Notes under the pieces: generated by a model
Told to the model about the DNA's origin: nothing
Databases searched by the model: none
Seen by the model: the letters and a program-made list of their open reading frames with translations, nothing else
Position numbers and translations under genes: made by a program
From: Phoronis ovalis
Lineage: Eukaryota > Phoronida > Phoronidae
Direction of reading: 5' to 3'
NCBI GenBank assembly: GCA_028565635.1
Contig: JAOXYB010081276.1
Span: 9,396-23,068 of the forward strand
DNA length: 13,673 nucleotides
Shown: positions 1 through 11,300 of the stretch, piece after piece
Layout: every line of letters begins with the position of its first letter
Position numbering within the stretch: the first letter of the stretch is position 1

Positions 1-133
1 ACATGACTTACCAGAGTCTCCACCTGGTTTATTTAGTGATATTGCATGATAGAACATGACTTACCAGAGTCTCCACCTGGTTTATTTAGTGATATTGCAT
101 GATAGAACATGACTTACCAGAGTCTCCACCAGG
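1..133. repeat. 53-bp tandem repeat, about 2.5 copies
   Basis: Two identical 53-bp units occupy 1-53 and 54-106, and a third partial copy (107-133) differs at one base (131, a instead of t) before it diverges. Each unit begins acatgacttaccagagtctc. On the minus strand each unit carries the last 16 bases of the TMEM260-like exon plus its splice donor (CTCTG|gtaagt). The array is therefore a local duplication of an exon-intron junction; only the copy at 118-133 is joined to the rest of the exon. It touches the window edge, so there may be more copies to the left. Confidence 0.95.
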
Positions 134-260
134 TACGGAAGGGTGAAGAGTTTTCATATAAATACCAAACACGACAATGCTGGCTGTTACAGATGCTGTT
201 ATATCTGTTCTCCAACATGTTTGTTCAAGTACGTTGTTCTGCTTGAGATTTACTGACTTT
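118..260 (-). CDS. TMEM260: TMEM260-like protein O-mannosyltransferase, one internal exon (partial gene)
   Basis: Read on the minus strand, this stretch is open in one frame and ends in a hydrophobic segment (ITASVTASIVVFGIY) followed by MKTLHPSVPGGDSG. The family is known to start with a membrane segment followed by a conserved SVPGGDSGEL signature, which is the first luminal loop of TMEM260 (DUF2723). The protein is a multi-pass ER enzyme that O-mannosylates IPT domains of plexins and of the MET and RON receptors. The exon is bounded by a strong acceptor (tttattgtctttgcag, exon begins at 260) and a consensus donor (CTG|gtaagt, intron begins at 117). It starts in codon phase 2 and ends in phase 1, after the first base of the final Gly codon. 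There is no in-frame ATG ahead of the membrane segment, so an upstream exon at higher coordinates should supply the start. A weaker alternative acceptor would begin the exon at 238. The rest of the gene lies beyond the left edge. The family call is from remembered signature similarity, not an alignment. Confidence 0.8.
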
Positions 261-2271
261 CTGCAAAGACAATAAACAGCTTACTAATCTAATGCTAAAC
301 TAGCTAATGCTGGTTTAATGTTTAAATTTGCACCATTTTATCTTTGCCCTTTTTTTATTGTAGTTTTTGCTGGCACTATAAGTCCTCCCCAGCAAAACTA
401 GCAATCAGTTTCTTTAGCAAACAAAAGTTAAGCAAACAGATTTTTGGCAGGAAAAAATTGATAAAACTAAGGTTTTCACGCACAAGTCCCGCAACCCCAG
501 GGGGTTACTGACATTCACAGCCACTTTTACCATGGGTATCTATTCCATGTTTATTTAGCATTTTTTACAATGATATGTGCTTTAAAAATGCAAATATTCA
601 TCATAGCATATATTTTGATTATTTATTGCAAGGTAACACATTTTTGGGTGCAAATTCCCAGGATTTTTTTTACTGTTTTTTGCCACAGGTCGAACATTTG
701 GGTGGATATTTCTAGGATATTTTAACAAAGGATGTGTTTTTTACAAATACAATTTTACCATGAGATATATTTTCAGAATGCAGTTTTTATTTACCATGGG
801 GTAAGGATTCTTTACACCTTGGACTTCACATCCCCATCAAGTTGTTTAGCAAGTACCCCCCTGGCGTAACATCTATACATGTATAACATTACATTACTAC
901 TACAGCAGTTTAGCTTTTATCCTTAAAAACTAGGTAGGTGACTGATTATACATCAACTTCCTCCAGTGTTTTATCAAGAGATGAAGAAGTAGATTTTAAT
1001 CATAATGCTGCTTAAATCATTCGTCACCAGATTAACAAAAGGACTAAATGGGGATACCGGCTAAGTCTAGTCTGTTGTGTCATACAGTATACGTAAATTT
1101 AATAAGTTATCAAGTTTTAGTTACAAAACAGATAGCCTGATAGTGTCAGATACTGATACCGGCTGATAGGTAAATAGTCCTGGTTCATGACATTCTGCAC
1201 TAGCTCTTAATTGATAATTTGACTTGTGAGCTGTGCGAACAGTCATGGAAACTTACATAGCCAATTACAATGAAAGTGCCCAAACTTGGAAATCTATGTA
1301 ATTCCTACCGTATGAGTTCATATATCAGCATCCAGATACTCTGATTATCCAACTTCAACTGCCACTACTTCTATGGCTATTTGCAACTCCTGCACTGGCA
1401 GTGGCACTCACAGGAATGGGGTACTTGCCAAAAAACTGGGTTGGTGTGTGAGGCTCAGGGTAAAACAAAATTACTGCATGGTAAAAACTGAATTCAGGAG
1501 TTTCAAATGATGAAGGGAGTAGTTGAACTTGAAGTTGGATTATTAATCAGACTAAATCAGAGGACAGAGAGTCACGGTCATCTGGAGTGATGTATGAACT
1601 AATTCGGTAGGAATACATAAATTTCCAAGTTTTGGCACTTTCACTGTAATTGGCTATGTAAGTTTCCATGACTGTTCGCACAGCTCACAAGTCAGATTAT
1701 TAAGAGCTAGTGCAGAACGTCACGAACCAGGACTAAAAATGTAAAATAGCCAATAGGTACGGTACTCGGTAATAACTTAATAAGGTAAATAACCGACCGA
1801 TTACTAAATAGTAAATAATCAATGCCAGTTGCAAAATCCCAATTAATAAACACATTACGTTGTTTCTTTTCTACTAATAGAATACTCATCGTCTGTTGCA
1901 CGGTGTCTCTCCTTGAGCTTCCGCCCCATATTGTTGTTTACGAAGAAACTTATTGGAAGCCGTCTCAAAGACTTCGAGACTCGAACCAGGGTATATCTAA
2001 GCTCGAACCTTCCCGCTGGATTCTTAATCTATCTTCGGAATAAGAAGAGTTCTTCTGCCTCATCAGAATACGCCGAATGTGGAATCTGACTAAACTAAAG
2101 TAAAACATATTAGATAATATTGCTGAATTGGCAAGCCTGTATAAACATGAATTCTTTGACATTATCAATACAATTTCATTGTTGTCAGATGCATATTATC
2201 GAACGAAATAATACTATTTGATCTATCCCGGTAATAAAACCCCGGATGTTACTGAAGCATGCTTCCGCATG
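261..2271. other. Region between the TMEM260-like exon and the DnaJ-like gene
   Basis: No convincing exon was found here apart from the repeats listed separately. The segment from about 300 to 1140 is AT-rich non-coding sequence with many T runs. Because the TMEM260-like exon needs an upstream minus-strand exon and the DnaJ-like gene starts at 2272 on the plus strand, this interval should contain the first exon and promoter of one gene and the 5' UTR and promoter of the other. I could not place a TATA box or transcription start. The short open frames at 1707-1901, 1822-2043 and 1965-2168 lack recognisable protein character. Confidence 0.6.
1175..1735. mobile_element. Foldback / MITE-like element with about 190-215-bp inverted arms
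   Basis: The left arm (1175-1360) starts tagtcctggttcatgac and the right arm (1521-1735) ends with its near-exact reverse complement (gtcacgaaccaggacta). Long shared blocks include the reverse-complement pair around gagctgtgcgaacagtcatg and around cttacatagccaattaca. The arms differ by point changes and small indels, with the right arm longer near the loop. The central loop of about 160 bp has no open frame of note. This is the structure of a non-autonomous foldback element or MITE. No transposase is present and target-site duplications are unclear (short A/T-rich flanks), so the superfamily is undetermined. Confidence 0.85.
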
Positions 2272-2288
2272 ATGGCGCCAAGATTTGA
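2246..2288 (+). promoter_or_regulatory. Two short upstream ORFs overlapping the DnaJ-like start
   Basis: An ATG at 2246 opens an eight-codon frame whose TGA (2270-2272) overlaps the main start. A second ATG at 2259 opens a nine-codon frame that ends with TGA at 2286-2288, inside the coding sequence. Neither shares the main frame. They matter only if the 5' UTR reaches past 2246, which the sequence alone cannot show. Confidence 0.35.
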
Positions 2289-2344
2289 AGAACAGCGTGC
2301 GAAGTATTTGGAAGTTTTAGGTTTAGCTGCCGAAGCTACTGAAG
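2272..2344 (+). CDS. Exon 1: start codon and J-domain helix I
   Basis: Encodes residues 1-24, MAPRFEEQRAKYLEVLGL followed by AAEATE. The Y-x-x-LGL pattern is the classic opening of a J domain. The exon ends in phase 1 at a GTGCTT donor (2345), which is weaker than most in this gene but is confirmed by the perfect continuation into exon 2 (TE|DDIKKAF). Confidence 0.85.
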
Positions 2345-5300
2345 GTGCTTACTTTATTTTGTAATGAAATGTTAGTTTTAATGTTTGAACGTTAAATGAA
2401 GTAATGCAAGATATGTAGTTTTTGCCATTTTGGCTACTTATTGAATGTTTCTGTAAGTATCGGGTGGTGGTCTGTCAGTGTCTCAGCAGACTCAGACCAT
2501 CATCGGATAGGGAATATTGGACGTTCTGACGTTGTACTTCTCGAACTCGTGCACGAAAATCAAATTTCTATATTATTACCGACATGTTTCTATTAATTAA
2601 TAAATGTCATCGTTCGTTTACTGTGTTTATTTATAAAAACAAACAGAGACCGTCTCATTTTTACATTTTTTGAAAAGCAAGAAATACTGAGATATTCGGA
2701 ATTAAAGATATTAAGTAATTAACTGTTATTAACATAATTCCTAAATAATTCCTAATCTACTGTACTTACTAGTAATTATGATCAGATATTCCAGACCTGA
2801 CATATATGCCCAATGTCAGTATTTTCAACATTTATTTAACTTGTCTTGGTTAAAAGCAAAACTACAATATTATTAATATTTATTTCTAAAACATAAAACA
2901 TGATATGACAGAACCCTAGGGACAGAACATCAGTGGATCATTTTTTAAAATATTTAAACTAGTAAATATTGGTCAGATAGACAGGCCATATGGTATTTAC
3001 AAGATGCCCTTGTTCCTGTGTTTAAACAGTTTCCAGATTTATGACCCATTTTCAGGCATGCCTTATCTGATTAGAAAGTGATTACAACTAGACCACATAA
3101 AGGTTTTATTTATTTTAACAGAGAATTACCAAATACCATTTGGATGACTTTTTAAAAATATTGGTAATTAATCAAAGGCTACAAATTCTATGAATTTCAC
3201 TCCAGGAATATTTCATATATTATTTTAATAATAACTATTTTTCAGGTTTCTTTTCAGTTGCACATTAAATCATAATTTTGTGGCATTCTTTTAGATGATA
3301 TCAAGAAAGCATTCAAGAAATTGGCTTTTAAGTGTCACCCTGAAAAGGTACACATTTTACCTTTGAGATAATATTTTATTTAAGAATGAAAGTAATGTGT
3401 TTTATGCACTGTTGCCATTTTGCACTAAAATCATTCTGAAGCTTTAAATGCTATCACTGTACGTAATTTTGTGTTATAATACTTCTTTTACATTTCTTGT
3501 TTGGATTTTAGAAGATGCAATATAGTGGTCAAATAATTTTGGTGTGTCTGTATACAGGCTAAGAAAACTATGTATATGAGATTGAAATATATTGCTAGTT
3601 GACTACAATTTTAAGTCTCATTTCGTTAATGAATTAATCATTTCCTGTTCCAGTAGGGAAAATAGATCTATATAAAATTGGATGTTTTGGGCCACAAGAC
3701 CATTGTAGGTATATAACTATAACAAATTATAAGTTTGTACACAGTTTAAAATATGCTTTATCAACACTTTATGCAATTTGAGTAGAAATGTGACAGTTTG
3801 AAAATAGAACATAATGTACTAGATCTAGTATAACACAACTTTATCCAGTCTAGTCTAAATTTAGGTGTTCAAGCGTATAAACATATCTGGCAAAAAGCTG
3901 CCAAAAAATAAGGATATGAGTATTCAAACTTGCAAATAAATATCTGTTAAGGTTACTTCTATTAAAACATGTATTTTGTTTGTGGCAACTTTAATTTTTG
4001 TAAGTACAGTGATGTATTACTGTTAAGAAATTAACTTCTCTATTACAATGTCAGGTCAATTGAGGGACATCAGGATTTCAAATTTTTCTGAAATGCTGAT
4101 ACTAAATTTTGAGATGATGATTTAGTTAGTGTCATTTTCACTATGAGAACAATATCAGTAAATTAATTAAAATGCCCCACAACATTTTTTTAGCTAAGAA
4201 TTATTTATTTAATAAAATTGTTTTCCAACAACATAAGAAAAACATTTTTTATTATGGAATATCAAATTTTTTTGTAGACTCCATCTAAAGATGCAACATC
4301 TGAATTTAAAGAGTTAAGTCATGCTTTCAAACAGCTAACCAGGAATCGAGGTAATTTTTTAAAGAAATGACTTGTGCTAGTAATGCAAAATATCCTTGGT
4401 ATGAGTATTCATTTAGTGTCTAATAGTAAATATTTTTCTATTTGTAGCTTCCCTTTAATGTTCACTAAAAATAAATAATGCTGTACTACAGATACACTAA
4501 TACTGCATCTGCCCTTTTGAGCCTTTCATATTTTTTTTGCTTTGCACAGTTTTAAAGTTCTGCACCTTTCATAAATGCTTCCATGTTGAATGGGATGACG
4601 ATGATGAGGACGATGTCTGTAACTGTGAGAAGTGCACTGCTTACGATTACCATGATGGTAGTGATGAAAGTGAAGATGAAGAAATTCATGTGAGAAAAAT
4701 ATTTTTAAGGTTGGAGGGATATATAACAGTAGCAAATCTGTAAAGAAAATATATGGATTATATTTTTAAATTAGTGGATTTTTTTTTTAGACAAGATAGA
4801 ATTATTGCTAGAGGACAATAATAATTATTTTAAATTGAAATTTTAAAAACTTTCAGTTTGGTTTAATTATGTTGAAACCAAACATTTTCTGTGATAGTAG
4901 TTGGTGAGTTTACTTGAGATATTTCTTGTAATATTTAGTTAGATACCAATATGTGGTTTTACTGCCTTGATATTGTTTGCCATATGAGGCACTATACATT
5001 GCATGTGAGTGATATCTCCATATCAATCAGGAACATAATGGCTCATGATCTTGATATACCACTCTTTGAAATTGAAAAAAGTAACTATGAAAGAATGCAT
5101 GCACACTTGACAGCATGCTGATAACATTTTAGTTTGTTGAATTGTGGCTGTGGGAAACAACAGCCTGTACATAATTATTGATAATAAAATAACATTGTAA
5201 GTAATAGACTATTTGCATGCACTTGGTGGAGCCACCAGTCTCAGACCCAAACGATTCCAGCATGTCACATTCTGTGAATGGACAATGACATAGTTCTTCG

Positions 5301-8300
5301 TGCGCTCACATGATTCATTCACAAAACTCATCCTTAGCATGCTGAGCCAAAACCAAAAACAAAATCTGATGTTCTTTGATCTAAGAATACCCTACTTTTT
5401 GGGAGCATATCAATACATAAACAATTATTTATTAATATTTCTTGTTGTCTTAAATTTTCACCCATTTAAAGCTTTTCTAAAGTCAGATTTAAAAATAAAA
5501 ACAAGTGTTGTGTATAACTAAAGGATTCCAGTATTAAAAGGGTCTGACTGTAGCGCCCTCAAATGCATGCAAATAGTCTATTGCAAGAACAAAAGTTTCA
5601 AGTCAAGTGGAATGTTTTTATGCTCCTTAATACCTTTAAACTACATTTTACTGTGAAGTGCCCAACAAAATTCACTTGCAGATACTAGCTCACTTATAAA
5701 AATAGCCACTTGTTATAATAACATATAGTTGTATAAACACAACTGACAAGATTTTGTGTCATCCTGTGTATGTACCAAAACAATTACTTGTGTTTGTAGG
5801 AGGATTCTTTCTTTGAAGTTTTGAGAGAGAGTATTTTCAAAAGGAGTAAGTAGCTCTATTTTTTATATGTTATGTTCTCTAAAATGCATTTTTACAGAAT
5901 ATTTCACAAAAAAAATATGAGATTATGCTTAAAACGTTTGTAATAAATTTAAATATAAATTATTAGTTGATCCTTTATTATCCCATTTTAAACATATAAA
6001 TATTAACACTGAAAAATTGCTCTTGCTGCTAAATTCATTGTTAAAGTGAGTAGTAGCTGTTAAACCTCAAAATTAGTCTGGAAGTATATACTGAAAGTTG
6101 CCTCACCAATTGGGAGAATCCTGATTATTAGATGGTATGTTTCAAAATACCCTGCAGAATTAATGACATCAGCACAGACGGAACGTATTAAATGAATTCA
6201 TTATGTTTTTACAATTGTAGAATTCCAGTCCAAGAAGAAGCAGCGGCAGCATAAACCTAGTCCGGAAGAGGAGGAAGAAGAAACATTTTATAACTTTTTA
6301 TTTTCTGTGAGTCACTTTACAGAATGGTTGAATTACATTGACTTCATTAATCTCAGAGAAAAATATAAAGTTAAATGTTTCAGATGTAAAATGTGTTATA
6401 AGGAAGAAAAGCCCAAAGCATTGATTAATTGATTAATACATGAGCCATACCTGTGTAGGTCACATTGAAAGGTAAGAAACTTGAGAAATTTAAGTGTTAT
6501 TGCATTTCTTTACTTTTGTTTTTGTAGAAAAGAAGGAATCGCTACAGTAATGACATCAGTCTCACTGAAGAAGATGTAAGTTATGTATGTCTATGTAGTG
6601 CGAAAGTAATTCCGTGTAGTTTCTCACATCACAGTACTACAAAAACTGTATAGTCTGAAGTACTTTGCCTTAGATTGCCTATGAAACCAGCACAGCTTTT
6701 ACATATTCCATCAAGGCCAGTAATGGTTGGATTACGCATGTTTTACCACAAGCGTTTTTGACCAATGTATCTAGAAGGTTTCTTACTAGATGATAAAATC
6801 TACAAAATAACTAGACAACTAATACATAGTCCATATAAACCAATGGAATACTGCATGGTAGATAGTTGAAGTGTTACTACTCTTTGTTCATAGTTAAAGA
6901 AGTTCCATTCCTATGATGAGTGGCAGAAAGCCAGGGATCCAAAGAAAAAACCTAATCAGAGAACGAGAGTAAGTTGAAAGAATATATGTGCATTTTAGTA
7001 AACAACATATGAGACAAAACCAGTATTTCATTTCCCATAGCTGTCAATGTAAGGTTCATCAAATTTGAACAGAAACCATTCTTCAAAGCTAATTTCGTAT
7101 GTTCTTATATTGGTATTATGTAATGCACCATCAGAGTAAAATTGTTGAAACAGTGAATGGCCATTAAAATCTCCACACGGTTCATTTTACAGGGAGGCAA
7201 TTAATGGTGTTTTCTCATATAGTGACAAAACCTACTAGTGTTAAGTGGGATGTGAATAGTGACCACTTTTTATGTCACTATGCAAGCACCTTGTGTCATC
7301 CTCAGTAATGATATGTTAATGTTTTAATGTGAAAAATGTTGACATTTTTTATCAGCATGAGTGATATTATACCTAACAGGAGGCGAAGTTTCAAAGTTTT
7401 TAAATGTGCTATTTTTAAGGAAAGTTCATGTTTCACATAATGCTGTTATAATTCTTCATTGCTAACAATAAGCATTCAGAATCGCTCAAAATGGTCGAGA
7501 ACAATTGTATCACACAGGTCGTTTGAATATGACCTTAAAGTGTTTCTTTATGCATTGACTAAAAATGGGGAAAATTATGTTTGTGAACATATCCTTTCAA
7601 GTATGCAGTATGTGCTAAATGATTGAATTGGCACCTCATTGTGCCTGATGGAAAGCTACATGTGGAAATACTTGGTTTTCCTACTTATGACTCGCTGGAG
7701 TAAAAGTATGAGATACAGTTGGCTGTATTAAACAGGAATTTTCCTGAAAAATGTTACATTCAAGAATTCTAAAATTTATAATCCTGATAAAAAACATTTC
7801 AACATTTTGTCCACAAAAATGTTACAAATACATACTATTTTGAGGATATATATCTTATGTTTAATTTTGGAGATTTTCCAGCAATTATTTCTAAAAAAAG
7901 GTATCCGTACAAGTCGGACTTTATAGGCTTGCAAACCAGTTTTAATATGTAAAGAATGCTGGTACAAATAGTTTGCATCGTTTTCTTAAATTTCAGAAAG
8001 CTAAACAAAAAGCTAATCAACCATTATTGGAAAAACCAAAACCTCTCTCAAAAAAGCAACTGTTAGCCAATCAAATACGAAGGCAGAAGGAAGCAGAGCA
8101 AATCAGAGAACAACTGCAAAAAGAGCAACAAAAAGTGAAAGAAAAGGTTAGCGAAAACAAGTCAGAGAGAAAGAGGTAAATATGCTTTAAAAAAAGGCAT
8201 GTATGGTACGGTAGAAGGAATTGTGTACTGGATTGCTGTGAATAAACAGTCGGTCATTACGATATTACGTGTCCCGTACAGAATCCTTACTACTTGTACT

Positions 8301-11300
8301 GTGGAACAGCTAAGATTACTTTTTTAATTATTTATTTTGCAAAAATAACTCACTACGGCTGTTTACTGGGTAACTTCTCAGTTGGCCGCTTTACAAACAC
8401 TTCCGGAACTTTAGACATGTTTGTGTGGTTGCAATTGAGCACTAGGAAACCAATAAACAGCCTCAGTGCTACAAGAATGTTTTTGATTTAAAACTTCAGT
8501 TTCTATACAAAACTTTGAAAAATAAGTTTTATAATTTGTGAACTTTGGAATTTATCCTTTCTGCTGCAAAATTATTACTTCCGTTGAAGAATGCAGAGAA
8601 AATTGTTGTAAAATTTAACTTTTAAGCTACAGAATTCCACAGGCACTAAACAATTGAGATGAATTCGGGTAACTGAAAATGTTTGATATATGATAAAGCA
8701 TAGATATTGTTTGTTGTTTAATCTTTCTTACTTAACCTTGCAAACTTGATATTGTATTAATGTTATTCTCTGCTGATTAGCTGTGCGAAATTTAGAGTTT
8801 GCTTTGAAATTGCTTTTCATAAAAACTATTTAATATTTTTTTTGTTTTTTCTGGAGTGTGATCGAGGTAGAAAGTTGGAAGCGGTATTAAATCAAGTTAT
8901 TTGTTATAGAAACTTCTCAGAAAATGTACTTGAAAAGATTGAAAAGGAGAAGAAGATTGCACAAGAAATGGAAGAATTGAAGAGTGCTCAGGAACTTCAG
9001 GAAAGAAAGACTCTGGAGTTAATTGAAGCTGAAGCAGCCAAGCAAGAGGCTCTTGAGAAGAAGAAAAAGAAAAAAGAAGCTAAAAAAGCAGTAAGTGATA
9101 TATATATGATTGGACATGATAGCTAGCCTAAAGGAGCTGATTGATGTCCTTATGAAGTACATGAAAGTAAGCAACTGCATCAAAGCTAAGAAAATTTTAT
9201 ATTTTTATTGTAAGTATTGTAATTGTTTTGCTAGTATTTACTTGTAAGTAAAAGAGATAAAGTAATTGATGGTGTTGTAAGGCATAACGCCAAAAGGATA
9301 AGTTGTTTAACCAGTGAAAGCCTTCCAAAATGTTAGAGTACGTAGGTAGGGCTGTTTTTTTTTGTTTATGCAACAAATGGTTCTTTAAAAGAAAAATAAA
9401 TTATAAGAAATTTATATATTTTAGGCTTCAGATTATATGACACAGATGTATGGTATTATTTTAAAATAAAAATTTTAAAATCTCATTGCCGAAACAAGGC
9501 TTTCTGATCCTGGCTAAAGACCGTCTGCTTAATTTTGACTATATACATGTAAGTGAATAATTTGGACAAATTTTAATCTTAATTTAGCGTAGACAAGCAA
9601 AGATTGAAGTTTTAAATCTTCTGAGTAGTAGTGATACTGGAGCTCTCACCGTTCTATCGGCTACAGTTAATGATGCTTGCAAAGATTCCACACCTACTGT
9701 ACTTAATCCCACTCCTCTGCTACCAAGAAAGGAAGTGGAAAGCACCCCAGACCAATTTACAAACAGAAATTTGAAAGCTGAAAGAGACGATCAGTTGAAA
9801 GATTTCTTGGAGAAAGTGAAAAAACATCGCAAAATGAACGATACAGATGAAATGAAAAAAGAAGATAATACTCTCGACAGTGTAAAGGTTGGTAAGACAG
9901 TTGATTTTAAAAACAATTTAAATGAAATTTATTGCAAATTTATGATTTGCCTATAGGTAGTAACTAATATTTAGAAAGTCATATTGTGTGTTAACCAATA
10001 AAATTGCTATATGTTTGTAATCACAGTTTGTGGTTAGACTGCTTAGTTCAAATTATATGTGCAGCATGAAGCTGTTTATTGGATACTAATTTTACATTTG
10101 TGTAGTCATAACACGTGCTGATTACATTGTAGATTGAAGAAAAAGCTGAAATTGAAACGGACCTAAAGCAGAAACTTCTTAACAAGCATTTAGACCAGTA
10201 CAAAGAATTGATGAAACTTCAACCATGTCGTCATACAGAATCTCAGTTACGTGAGGAGAGGGAGAAACAGCGACGAGAAGATGAAGCAAGGCAGCAGAGA
10301 GAGCTTGAGAGATTACGCAAGGCTACGAAGGTATGACTGTTTTGATGTGCATATACCTTTGTGTATAACTGGTTTGAATGTAATTGTCAGGTTTGCGTTT
10401 ATCTGATTTGTTGGCTTGAGTCAGGTGATTAAAAAAGTGAAAATTTCTGGGTAAAAATAATCCTTTTTCAAACGAAATTATACTGTAAATTTGCCAAAAT
10501 CCGTGGTTAGTCTGTTTACTAGCAGAATATATCACATCCTTTAATTGTTCATTACAGGCAAAACAGGAAGAAATTACGGTCATAACTCGACAATGTAAGG
10601 ATATGCTAGAACAAGAAGAAGAACTGTTAAGAATGGAGCGTAATTATGTACAGCTTGGAAATGACGCAGAACTGAATGATATTCAGGAGAGATATGGGAG
10701 AGGAGGAGGAGGAAAACAACCCATAGAGAAACAGATGTTTAATAAGTATGGTGAACTATTATAGTGGAAAAAAAAATCATAAAGTAAAACAGTAATAACT
10801 TTCTTGTAAAACTTCAAAAGAATTGATTACTTGTAATCCATGAATGCATTAAATGTGATGACATATTTCTTCCTCCATCGAACAGCTGATGTTGGCTATC
10901 AGCAAAAATACCATCCAAATTAATGTGAAGTGGGTCAAATGCTGATCCAAATCTCTGACATTTTTCATAGCGCGTAACAGTTTTTTGCCTCACTTCAGTT
11001 TATCCAATTAACTTCATATTAGTACAGAGTAAATATAGGTCAAAGTACAGGTCAGGTATAATTTTGACCCTGATCACTTCCAAGATGGCTGACTGAAGGA
11101 ATGTTTCAATAACAGCTTCAGTTTTATCCAATTAGCATAGGTTAAGGTACAGCTAGGTCAGATGTAATTTTGACCATGGTTACTTCCAATATGACTGAGT
11201 AGCAGCCATGTTTGTTCCTGAGACGGCACATGACGCCATATAGATGTGTGGGCAGATAAGGCTAGGTGACATTTTAGAATCACCTTGAAAAGTGGGTCAA

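Noticed and set aside
1-133. CRISPR-like array from regular repeats at the left edge
   Set aside because: The units are contiguous with no spacers and derive from an exon-intron junction in a eukaryotic gene.
1965-2043. GGTTCGA-like words on the minus strand suggesting a tRNA T-arm
   Set aside because: No matching T-stem, anticodon arm or acceptor stem could be formed around either copy.
1707-2168. Short open frames on both strands in the intergenic region
   Set aside because: They overlap each other and the foldback arm, lack recognisable motifs, and none gives an in-phase link to the TMEM260-like exon.
4526-4735. Minus-strand His-rich frame
   Set aside because: It is the antisense shadow of exon 4, whose Asp codons read as His/Ser-rich on the opposite strand.
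5300-5521. 73-codon plus-strand frame
   Set aside because: It lies wholly inside the MITE-like element in an intron and has no domain-like composition.
10323-10583. 86-codon minus-strand frame
   Set aside because: It spans intron 12 and parts of its flanking exons on the wrong strand, with no motif.
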